Source: Martelella limonii
Lineage (GTDB): Bacteria > Pseudomonadota > Alphaproteobacteria > Rhizobiales > Rhizobiaceae
Length of the DNA: 64,000 bases
Direction: 5' to 3'
Assembly: GCF_013344475.1 (NCBI RefSeq)
Contig: NZ_JABUOU010000003.1
Coordinates: forward strand, 310,001-374,000
Shown here: one piece after another, positions 1 to 7,424 of the stretch
Numbering within the stretch: the stretch's first letter is position 1
How the letters are laid out: each line of letters starts with the position of its first letter
The notes under the pieces: model-generated
Databases searched by the model: none
What the model was told of the DNA's origin: nothing
Seen by the model: only the letters and a program-made list of their open reading frames with translations
Position numbers and translations under genes: made by a program

Positions 1-70
1 TGGCGGTCGACATCGCGCGTGCAATATTTGAATGGCACCCGGCACCTATCCGATTTTGCTGTCGAACGGA
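1..70. repeat. imperfect direct repeat, left copy
   Basis: This stretch aligns without gaps to 10847-10916, with about 52 of 70 positions identical. Shared blocks include CAATAT, TGAAT and CCTATCCGATT. The two copies bracket the mobilization and restriction-modification region. On the minus strand both copies encode a similar end, FD(S/G)(K/T)IG followed by a stop. This copy carries the end of the 46-315 gene. The pair may be an attachment-site duplication, or relics of two copies of the same gene end. The left copy may continue beyond the window. Confidence 0.5.
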
Positions 71-315
71 TTTTCACCATCGTCCCCTTCCTCATCTTCC
101 CCGAGACGCTCTAGTAATTTGCACCAGCTCTCATCGAGCTTAGCCTTATCCCAGCGGCGGACACTGCCGACTTTAAGACCCTTTGGCATCCAGCCCAGTC
201 GCACCCAATTGTCAAATGTACTAGGCGCAATATCAAATCTTGCCGCGGCTTTCGTGCGACGCAATGCTCGTTTCTCGAGCCATTCAATATCGGGATCTCG
301 ATTTTGGTCGCTCAC
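46..315 (-). CDS. AlpA/excisionase-like small DNA-binding protein
   Basis: This is an 89-residue protein with a helix-turn-helix-like stretch (about residues 20-55, KAAARFDIAPSTFDNWVRLG) followed by a short W-x-x-x-K-L segment. That arrangement resembles MerR/AlpA-type excisionases and small DNA-binding proteins of mobile elements. The GTG start has a strong AAAGGGG site about 8 bases upstream. It is divergent from the XRE repressor gene, and two palindromes lie between them. By analogy it could control excision or transcription of the element. The family assignment rests on the pattern only, and a generic HTH protein is possible. Confidence 0.55.
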   Translation of the reverse strand: MSDQNRDPDIEWLEKRALRRTKAAARFDIAPSTFDNWVRLGWMPKGLKVGSVRRWDKAKLDESWCKLLERLGEDEEGDDGENPFDSKIG

Positions 316-390
316 TTTCTTACCCCTTTCCAGAAATGGTCCGTCTTGTGCTGGGCTTTGATTTTTGCCTTACGAATCGATATTATATAT

Positions 391-424
391 TACCTATTGG
401 TACCGTTCGGTAACTATTGTTACC
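391..424. promoter_or_regulatory. tandem palindromic operators upstream of XRE gene
   Basis: Two inverted repeats share the same TATT centre: TACC-TATT-GGTA at 391-402 and GGTAAC-TATT-GTTACC at 409-424. Their centres are 20 bases apart, about two helical turns. They lie in the divergent spacer just before the XRE-family start at 437. This arrangement is typical of repressor operators in phages and mobile elements, so autoregulation is the natural inference. Confidence 0.65.
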
Positions 425-436
425 AGAAAGGGAGAA

Positions 437-844
437 ATGTCAACGGAATTATCTGGAATCGGATTTAGACTCTTAGAGGTCAGGAAAAAACATGGGCTTA
501 CCCAAGCCATAGTAGCCGCCAAGCTCCGAATCTCGGATAAAACTTACAAATTCTATGAGCTAGAAAAGAGGGAAATCCCGTCATTAGTCGCAGTGCATTT
601 CTGTGAATTGTTCGACGTAAGCTTGTCATGGCTTCTGATTGGAAAGCCCGAGGGAGCCAGTGAACAAAACTTAAATATGGTCGAGAACCTAGTGCAAGCA
701 GTGCTGAAATATGCCCACATTGACCTCAAAGATGAGGATAAAGAGGATCTGGCTCGATGTGCACGCTACATCATGAAGCAGACTATTGAGAAAAACACAG
801 ACCCTAGCGTTGAAGCAGAAGAGTTTTACAGAACGAGAAAGTGA
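437..844 (+). CDS. XRE-family transcriptional regulator
   Basis: This 135-residue protein has an N-terminal helix-turn-helix of the Cro/CI type (about residues 8-62, with RKKHGLTQAIVAAKL and a FYELEKREIPS turn). A charged C-terminal half may dimerize. The ATG at 437 is preceded by GGGAGA, very close to the start. An in-frame ATG at 365 would place the operators inside the gene and is less likely. It probably represses itself and the divergent small DNA-binding gene. The region is visibly AT-richer than the rest of the window, as expected for acquired DNA. Confidence 0.8.
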   Translation: MSTELSGIGFRLLEVRKKHGLTQAIVAAKLRISDKTYKFYELEKREIPSLVAVHFCELFDVSLSWLLIGKPEGASEQNLNMVENLVQAVLKYAHIDLKDEDKEDLARCARYIMKQTIEKNTDPSVEAEEFYRTRK

Positions 845-851
845 GCTTCTA

Positions 852-1097
852 ATGACTTTAGACAGCCTTACCCAAGAGCTAGCCACCTCAGTGAGAATTA
901 TCCGTCTCGGAAGTATCCTTTCGATAGTGGCGACCGGTTCTGGATTGATAGTTTGGAATTGGGATAAAACAAGCAACTCGCATATTGCGACCACAATACT
1001 TTTATGTGTTTTGGCAGCGTCTTGCGCCTCTCTCGCAATTGCCGAGCACGTCAATAGATTGCTAATGCGTAATTCAGATATCGATGTCCGAAGATAG
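852..1097 (+). CDS. small two-helix membrane protein, unknown function
   Basis: This 81-residue protein begins 8 bases after the XRE stop, so it is probably co-transcribed. It has two hydrophobic segments (about residues 16-36 and 45-66) joined by a short polar loop, with a charged tail RNSDIDVRR. I do not recognise a family. Small membrane proteins behind an XRE repressor in mobile elements can be toxin or exclusion factors, but nothing here proves that. An in-frame ATG at 786 would overlap the regulator and lacks a clear ribosome site. Confidence 0.5.
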   Translation: MTLDSLTQELATSVRIIRLGSILSIVATGSGLIVWNWDKTSNSHIATTILLCVLAASCASLAIAEHVNRLLMRNSDIDVRR

Positions 1098-1223
1098 CTA
1101 CACCGTACATGAATTAGTTCACTGAAAAAGGGGCGGCGGGAGGAACAAAAAGCGAACGAACGACTATTCATCCGAGTCAAAATGTGCCAGTCTGTCAAAA
1201 AATAACACAGAAAGGCGCGATTC

Positions 1224-2486
1224 GTGACACGTGAGCTGACCGGAAAAACGGAATTCACAAGGCTTCGGGAACAGGCCGGGCTGACGCTGGAGGAAGCCGC
1301 GCGTGTTGTCCGCGTTTCCGGTCGTACAGCCTATCGCTATGAAAGCGGTGACTCTTCCCCCTCGCCCCTCGCCCTCGAAATCCTTGAACTGATGGCGCGC
1401 AGTCACCAGCGGGAGCAGCCGTCAGCCGGGTTCCGCTTTGTTGACCTGTTCGCCGGCATCGGTGGACTGCGGATCGGCTTCGAGAAGCTCGGGGGCAAGT
1501 GCGTGTTCACCAGCGAATGGGACAAGTACGCCCAGCAAACCTATCGCAAGAACTTTCCGGAAGATCCCGAGCATGTGTTTGCCGGAGATATCCGGGAATA
1601 CACGAAAGATGTCGGCGCACTGGCGGGCATACCGGCGCATGACGTGTTGCTGGCGGGATTTCCCTGCCAGCCTTTCTCGATCGCGGGCGTCTCGAAAAAG
1701 AACTCGCTGGGGCGTCCGCACGGTTTTCTGGATGCGACGCAAGGCACCCTGTTTTTCGATGTCGCCCAGATTATCAAGTTTCACCGGCCGAAGGCCTTTT
1801 TGCTGGAAAATGTGAAAAACCTGCGCAGCCATGACGGTGGCAACACGTTCCGGACCATCATGAACGTGCTGGAAAACGAGCTCGGCTACAAGGTTGAAAC
1901 ACGGGTCATGAGTGCCCGTCCCTGGGTGCCCCAGGGACGCGAGCGCATCTTTATTGCCGGTTTTCTGGACCATGGCGTCGGCTTTTCGTTTGATGATGTC
2001 GTCATCCCCGAGGGGCCTGCACCGGTGCTGGGATCGGTGCTGTTGCCAAGGGTCGACGAAAAATACACGCTGACACCGAAGCTCTGGCAGTATCTGCAGG
2101 ACTATCGCAAGAAACATGAATCCAAGGGCAACGGGTTCGGTTATGGTCTGTGCGGGCCGAACGATGTCGCGCGCACCCTGTCCGCCCGTTATTACAAGGA
2201 CGGCTCCGAAATCCTCGTTGACCAGGGCCCCAGCAAGCGCCCCCGCAGGCTGACGCCGAAGGAATGCGCCCGGCTGATGGGATTTGAACGCGGCAACCGG
2301 GTATGGGACATACCGGTATCGGATACACAGGCCTACAAACAGTTCGGCAACGCCGTTGTCGTGCCGGTTGTCGAGGCCGTGGCGCAGGCCATGGAGCCAT
2401 GGTTACCCCGCGCGCAGGGTGGTGACGTCATTCCGCTTTCAGCTTCAACACCGCAAGAGCCGGAAGTCGCTGCCGCGCATGGTTGA
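1224..2486 (+). CDS. DNA (cytosine-5) methyltransferase, EcoRII/Dcm type with N-terminal HTH
   Basis: This 420-residue enzyme transfers a methyl group to C5 of cytosine. Motif I VDLFAGIGG lies at 73-81, catalytic PCQ (Cys148) at 147-149, ENV at 195-197 and QGRERIFI at about 237-244. Residues 8-60 form a helix-turn-helix (LTLEEAARVVRVSGRTAYRYE), as in M.EcoRII and M.SsoII, where this extension regulates transcription of the system. The GTG start has AAAGG 8 bases upstream. The stop overlaps the vsr start by 8 bases, and an EcoRII-like endonuclease follows. CCWGG is therefore the likely target by family, but is not proven here. Confidence 0.93.
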   Translation: MTRELTGKTEFTRLREQAGLTLEEAARVVRVSGRTAYRYESGDSSPSPLALEILELMARSHQREQPSAGFRFVDLFAGIGGLRIGFEKLGGKCVFTSEWDKYAQQTYRKNFPEDPEHVFAGDIREYTKDVGALAGIPAHDVLLAGFPCQPFSIAGVSKKNSLGRPHGFLDATQGTLFFDVAQIIKFHRPKAFLLENVKNLRSHDGGNTFRTIMNVLENELGYKVETRVMSARPWVPQGRERIFIAGFLDHGVGFSFDDVVIPEGPAPVLGSVLLPRVDEKYTLTPKLWQYLQDYRKKHESKGNGFGYGLCGPNDVARTLSARYYKDGSEILVDQGPSKRPRRLTPKECARLMGFERGNRVWDIPVSDTQAYKQFGNAVVVPVVEAVAQAMEPWLPRAQGGDVIPLSASTPQEPEVAAAHG

Positions 2487-2934
2487 TACTGTTTCGCCCG
2501 AGGTCAGAAGCCGGATGATGTCCGGCATCAGGGGCAAGGACACCAAACCGGAAATCGTAATCCGCAAGGCCCTGCACGCGGCAGGGTTCCGCTATCGTCT
2601 GCATGACCGGCGGCTGCCGGGCAAGCCCGATATGGTGTTTCCGAAATACCGGGCCGTTTTGTTCATTCACGGTTGCTTCTGGCACGGACATGACTGCCAC
2701 CTGTTCCGTCTGCCCTCAACCCGCCCGGAATTCTGGAAATCCAAGATCGAGGGGAATGTCGTGCGCGATTGCGCCGCGACCGAACAGTTGCAAACGGCGG
2801 GCTGGCGCGTGGGAACAGTATGGGAATGTGCGCTGAAGGGTCGGGAAAAGCTGGAATTCGCAGCGGTTGCGGGGCAACTGGCTGACTGGCTTCGCTCGGA
2901 CGGGAGCGCGATTGAATTACGGGGGGCGGCATGA
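2479..2934 (+). CDS. vsr: very short patch repair endonuclease Vsr
   Basis: This 151-residue protein nicks 5' of the T in T:G mismatches that arise when 5-methylcytosine deaminates, limiting mutation caused by the neighbouring methyltransferase. Family landmarks are MMSGIRGKDTKPE near the start, GKPDMVFPKYRAVLFIHG and the zinc-binding HGCFWHGHDC, then EFW and W-x-V-x-x-VWEC. Its length matches known Vsr proteins. It overlaps the methyltransferase by 8 bases and the restriction gene by 4 bases (ATGA), so the three are one transcription unit. Confidence 0.95.
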   Translation: MVDTVSPEVRSRMMSGIRGKDTKPEIVIRKALHAAGFRYRLHDRRLPGKPDMVFPKYRAVLFIHGCFWHGHDCHLFRLPSTRPEFWKSKIEGNVVRDCAATEQLQTAGWRVGTVWECALKGREKLEFAAVAGQLADWLRSDGSAIELRGAA

Positions 2935-4160
2935 TCGGCAAGGGTTATCTGTCAGACTACTTCGAGGGAGCTGCGGTGAAGCGGCTCAGTGCGGTCGAGA
3001 CCTCTCCGGACAGCTCGAACCAGCACGAGTTCAACGCGACAAAGGCTTTGCGCCGGATTTTCGGTGAAGATGACCGGAGAGGAATACCAACACGTTTTGT
3101 ATGGCTCGGCGGCGAACAGGAAGGCGTATCGGCCGAAGGCATTATCAGCTGGTACGACGCGCGACGCCAGCATCCAACGCGAACGGAATATCGGTTGTAT
3201 TACCCCGGCAACGAGGTCACCGCGCTTATGGAGGCCGGGGATACCTTCTTTCTGGCTACCCGCCGCGATGGCACGGCGATGGTGATAATTACACCGTCCG
3301 GGAGTACCGTGCAGAACCAGCTGCTATGGCTGTTCGGAATGGAATCTCAGCCCGACCTGCATTTCGAGGTACAGGAAATATCGGGCAATCAGGATGCCGA
3401 GCTGGACTTCACAGTCAGATACATCCTGGATGAACTCGGTATCGAGCCTGAAGAGCCTGAAGCCGATGCCCTTGATGCTCTGATCGAACGCTTTGGCATG
3501 AAATTTCCGACCACGCGGGAATTCTCCGCGCTGGCACGAACCTCCCTGCCGGATGTGACTGCCGGACACGATAGCCCTGACAGCGTGTTGATGGCGTGGC
3601 TGGAGCGTGAGGAACTGCTTTTCCGGCGTCTGGAGCGCCATATTGTGTCCGATCGTCTGGTGAATGGTTTCATGGCGGGAAGCGAGGCGGATGTTGACGG
3701 ATTTCTGGCGTTTTCGCTCAGTGTCCAGAACCGGCGCAAGGCGCGCGCCGGACAGTCACTGGAAAATCACTTGGAAGCGTTGTTTCAGGCTCACGGTATC
3801 CGGTACGTGCGCGGGGCCGAGACAGAGAACCGGCACAAACCTGATTTTCTGTTTCCCGGAATCGCCGAATACCGCGATGCCGCCTTCCCATCGCAAAGAC
3901 TCACTATGTTGGGGGCAAAATCAACTCTCAAAGACCGATGGCGGCAGGTACTGACCGAAGCCGAACGTATTCCGAAAAAGCACCTGCTGACTCTGGAGCC
4001 CGCAATCTCCGAGCACCAGACCGACCAGATGCAGCAGGCAAACCTTTGGCTTGTTCTTCCTGAAAGGTTGCATGCAACTTATCGACCTGCGCAGCAAGCC
4101 CGGTTGCTCTCGATGAAAAACTTCTTCGAGCTGGCGCTTCGGAAGCAAAACATTTCTTGA
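2931..4160 (+). CDS. type IIE restriction endonuclease, EcoRII family
   Basis: This 409-residue protein is close to the full length of EcoRII. The N-terminal half fits the effector-DNA-binding domain (residues about 5-160, including RFVWLGGEQEG and EYRLYYPGNEV). The C-terminal catalytic domain carries HKPDFLFPG (Asp at about 305) and GAKSTLKDRWRQVL (Lys at about 330), a PD-(D/E)xK variant typical of EcoRII. It would cut unmethylated CCWGG and be activated by a second site. Both the upstream methyltransferase and this enzyme look intact, so the system is probably active. Confidence 0.93.
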   Translation: MIGKGYLSDYFEGAAVKRLSAVETSPDSSNQHEFNATKALRRIFGEDDRRGIPTRFVWLGGEQEGVSAEGIISWYDARRQHPTRTEYRLYYPGNEVTALMEAGDTFFLATRRDGTAMVIITPSGSTVQNQLLWLFGMESQPDLHFEVQEISGNQDAELDFTVRYILDELGIEPEEPEADALDALIERFGMKFPTTREFSALARTSLPDVTAGHDSPDSVLMAWLEREELLFRRLERHIVSDRLVNGFMAGSEADVDGFLAFSLSVQNRRKARAGQSLENHLEALFQAHGIRYVRGAETENRHKPDFLFPGIAEYRDAAFPSQRLTMLGAKSTLKDRWRQVLTEAERIPKKHLLTLEPAISEHQTDQMQQANLWLVLPERLHATYRPAQQARLLSMKNFFELALRKQNIS

Positions 4161-4423
4161 TCGAATTGCCATCAATAAGTGGCTCTTAGCCGAAAGCATC
4201 AGGATCAAGATTGGGTTGGCTGGTTCGGCTGATATAGGCACCAAACCTTTGAACCAAATTGGAAAGGAATGGGGAGGAAACAGAAGCTTTTTGTTTCAAA
4301 AGCATTCCGGTGCTGTTCAGTTCATTCAGAGATACCGCCCCCAGCATATCGGACTTAACAATAATTGGCTTGGTTTCGCTTGCCAGCCATTATTTCTACA
4401 ATCGACGGCGGAGCTGGGCCATT

Positions 4424-5473
4424 CTACCTTGCCATCAGTGCAATAAATTCCTCCGTCGCCTTATAGCTCCCTGATAGACCAAACTGAGCTATGGTTCGCC
4501 CCGCAAAATCCTCAACCCTCAGACGGTGGCCATAGATGAAACCATTCATGAAGCTAACGCTTTCCTTATCGCCCGGAAAATCCCAACTGTAGCCTATCGC
4601 TTCCAAGTCAGCACGCACCCAAATTTCAAAGGTCCCGGCGGCACCAAACTCGTTCGCGTCACGTTCGAACACGAACCGCAAGTCGGTTTTCCCCGGTGAG
4701 AAAGTTCGGTTGCTCCAGATTATTTCGCCAAATGTCTGATTTTTCCCCGGATAGTGGACGATGCGAAAAACCGGATCAAGATCTCGACTCTCCAATGCAT
4801 AGAAGGGTTGAGCAGTGTGAGTGTTCAGGAAGGTACCCACGAGCCAGTCATCATAAAGCGTACTTTCCACCACCTGCAGATGTGAAAGGGTAACTTCGCC
4901 TTGGCGGCGGGTAACACCAAGCCTATCGATTTCCTCCGGCGTGAAAACATACATCTCCTCGGGCGGCGTACGCAGCATTACGGCCACGAGTTCGTCGGGT
5001 GTCCCGTAAGATGAAAGCGCCGCAAAAATGTCGGCGACCACGGCTTGGGTTAGCGAGTTGTTCTGCTCGCCCGGTCGAATTTGGTGAACGCCCAAAAGCC
5101 CATCGGCAAGCCTCATTTCACCCGCAAGAAATATCAAAGAACAAGCCGAGTAGCATTTAGCACCGGGCATGACCCAAGTGTTGATTCCCAATTTATGGAT
5201 TCGGTCAGCGATGCCAAGAGCAGCGTAGACCTGCCCGCCGCCGCTGTCGAGTTCCACTGTTCGGATACGTTCCTGATCCAGCAGGCGATAGAAGCTTTCC
5301 TCGGTCGCGTCTGTAATGGTGCCAGTGATACGGACAGTGCCCTGCCCGGCAAACTCGACCTCGGCCGCGCCCACACCCGTCGACAAAGCGAAACCTACCA
5401 CACACGCGAAAATGAACCGCTGAACCGATCTCTTGCTTCGAAGCACTGACTCCACCTCTTTTGACCTCGACAT
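4424..5473 (-). CDS. periplasmic ClpP/crotonase-fold protein (COG3904-like)
   Basis: This 349-residue protein has an N-terminal signal peptide (residues about 16-36, ending GVGA before AEVEF). A ClpP-like fold follows: TVELDSGGGQVYAALGIADRI (about 72-92), then GAKCYSACSLIFLAG (about 104-118) with a candidate nucleophilic serine, then GVHQIRP. The roughly 190-residue C-terminal part has no family I recognise. Such proteins are annotated as predicted periplasmic proteins and their substrates are unknown. It converges on the restriction gene and lies upstream of no obvious partner, so its job in the element is unclear. Confidence 0.7.
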   Translation of the reverse strand: MSRSKEVESVLRSKRSVQRFIFACVVGFALSTGVGAAEVEFAGQGTVRITGTITDATEESFYRLLDQERIRTVELDSGGGQVYAALGIADRIHKLGINTWVMPGAKCYSACSLIFLAGEMRLADGLLGVHQIRPGEQNNSLTQAVVADIFAALSSYGTPDELVAVMLRTPPEEMYVFTPEEIDRLGVTRRQGEVTLSHLQVVESTLYDDWLVGTFLNTHTAQPFYALESRDLDPVFRIVHYPGKNQTFGEIIWSNRTFSPGKTDLRFVFERDANEFGAAGTFEIWVRADLEAIGYSWDFPGDKESVSFMNGFIYGHRLRVEDFAGRTIAQFGLSGSYKATEEFIALMAR

Positions 5474-5516
5474 CTAGTTCAGCCGCTCCAAGCCACTGGG
5501 TCAATTTAGGCGCTTA

Positions 5517-7370
5517 TCAACTTGCCATTGGATTAAGACCCAGCTTTTCTTGATAGATCGGGCTGGCATGGGAAACAACTGCATCGATAACCACAGGGGC
5601 CTTTGACCCCGTCAGAAGCAGCATTTTGCCCGCCTTAAGTTCCAATATCTGATCAGCCGTCATGAGCTTTTGGCGGCTTTCGCTGGTGGTGATGCGCGGA
5701 TTTTGGCCGAGCTTGACGGCGGGCTGCCGGCTGCGGGTCAAAACAGTCTGATCGCCAAGCGCATTGGCGGCCCAGCTCGCGGTTTCGTATTCAGCGCGAC
5801 CAAGGCCGAATATGCGCGTGGTGACGCATGAGCCGAGGATGCTGGCCGTGTCGCCTCTGCCATAGACGCTTTCGATCTGGCCCTTGTCCTGCGTAATGAA
5901 CAGCGCCTCAATGCCGCAACCGGCGGCAACATTGGCGATATTGACCAGCTTTTCCATGCGGCCAAGCCTGACAAACTCATCGAGTACGAGCAGCACGTTC
6001 TTTTGCGGCCTGTCGGAGCCTTCGAGGCGAACCGCCGTGCCGAGAATGATGTTGGTCATCAGACGCAGGAAGACGGCTTGGGCATCAATCTGATCGAGCG
6101 GAACGACGAGGAACAAATCGGCCTCTCCGTGAAAGACATCATCAAGCGAGCAGTTCGAGCCGGACAGGAAAGTGCGCATTTCATCCGAGCGCGCCCATTC
6201 GAAGGCTCTGAGGATGGTTGTGCGGATCGCGCCGCGTTCGTTTTCTCCGGCCGCCAGGAACGTTGCGGCAGCCGCCGCAGGACGCTTGCCAACCAATTCG
6301 GGATGTTCAGCCCATCTCGAAAGCGACTTTTCGAAGTCTGCCGAGAAAACCATATCGATGACATAGGGCAAATTGCGTTCGTCGGCCTCGCCGTTTTCGA
6401 CAATCGCCTCCAATATGCCGGCGATCATCGACTTCGCCATTTCCGCAAAGTGTGAGCCGTTGCCATGTTCCGGCCGTACCAGACCTTCGGCGATCACATC
6501 GATGTCGCGCACAAGGTGATCCGGGCGGATGTAGTCCAGCGGGTTGAAGCAATCCGTGGAGGCTTCATGCACACCGAAAGGGTTGAGAACGATCACGCGC
6601 CGCCCGAGGGACTGGCGATAGCGGCGGGTGATGGCGAAGTTTTCGCCTTTGATGTCGAGGACCGCAACCGGCCCGTCATGATCAATGATCGCCGGAATGA
6701 CCACGGAGACGCCCTTACCGGCGCGGGTCCCGGCGATGGCCGCATGATGGCCCTGACGCCAGCCCTGCTTGGCATTGGGGCGATATCTGAGGATTGCGCC
6801 CTTGTGCAGCCCCAAGGGCAGACCCGTTTCGTTGTGGCGAAGCTGGTTGATTTCCTGCTGGCTCATCCACTGCGCGCGCCATGGGCCCTTCTTCTGAACG
6901 CGGTTGTTGGGTTTGGGAAGGACCTTTTCCAGAATGATCACGAGACCGATAACGGGAACCGGCAGGCCAACGGCGAGACTGGTCATCAGCGCAAGCCTTT
7001 GCGACTCTGACAAGCCGGTGAAGGCCCTGCCAGCTGCACCAAGGCTTGCGAAGAAGGAAAAGCCTTCCCGCATCCAATCCTGAAACACAAGGCCAGCCGA
7101 GAGTGCCAGCGTTGCGGGTGCGACGAGTGCCAGTGCAGACGCAGTAAGGAGGGCAGCCCCAATAGCTAAGCCCGACGCACTGCGGCTGCGTCCCTGAAAA
7201 TCGCCTGTGAGCAGCTTCAGAGCCAGCGCCACGCCCATCAACGCCAACGCAATCTGGCTGTTGTAATCGATATACGGCCAGACCACAGGGACGAACAGAG
7301 CGATTATCAGGGACAGAACAAGCGCCGATAAGGAAAGCACTGCGCGGTAGGTCGGTATCATCCGGTTCAT
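5517..7370 (-). CDS. type IV coupling protein, TraG/VirD4 family
   Basis: This 617-residue membrane ATPase would bring the relaxase-DNA complex to a type IV secretion channel. Hydrophobic helices occupy the first 150 residues. Walker A GTRAGKGVSV lies at 214-223, followed by DIKGENF, and Walker B VLLVLDEF at about 459-466, followed by ITQDKGQIESVYG. The length is usual for the family. It is the last gene of the leftward mobilization cluster. No mating-pair genes are in the window, so transfer would depend on a helper channel or on genes outside it. Confidence 0.92.
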   Translation of the reverse strand: MNRMIPTYRAVLSLSALVLSLIIALFVPVVWPYIDYNSQIALALMGVALALKLLTGDFQGRSRSASGLAIGAALLTASALALVAPATLALSAGLVFQDWMREGFSFFASLGAAGRAFTGLSESQRLALMTSLAVGLPVPVIGLVIILEKVLPKPNNRVQKKGPWRAQWMSQQEINQLRHNETGLPLGLHKGAILRYRPNAKQGWRQGHHAAIAGTRAGKGVSVVIPAIIDHDGPVAVLDIKGENFAITRRYRQSLGRRVIVLNPFGVHEASTDCFNPLDYIRPDHLVRDIDVIAEGLVRPEHGNGSHFAEMAKSMIAGILEAIVENGEADERNLPYVIDMVFSADFEKSLSRWAEHPELVGKRPAAAAATFLAAGENERGAIRTTILRAFEWARSDEMRTFLSGSNCSLDDVFHGEADLFLVVPLDQIDAQAVFLRLMTNIILGTAVRLEGSDRPQKNVLLVLDEFVRLGRMEKLVNIANVAAGCGIEALFITQDKGQIESVYGRGDTASILGSCVTTRIFGLGRAEYETASWAANALGDQTVLTRSRQPAVKLGQNPRITTSESRQKLMTADQILELKAGKMLLLTGSKAPVVIDAVVSHASPIYQEKLGLNPMAS

Positions 7371-7424
7371 GGCATTGCCTCGGTGTGAAATCAGAGAGTG
7401 AGGGGGAAACAGAAAGCGTGGTCA

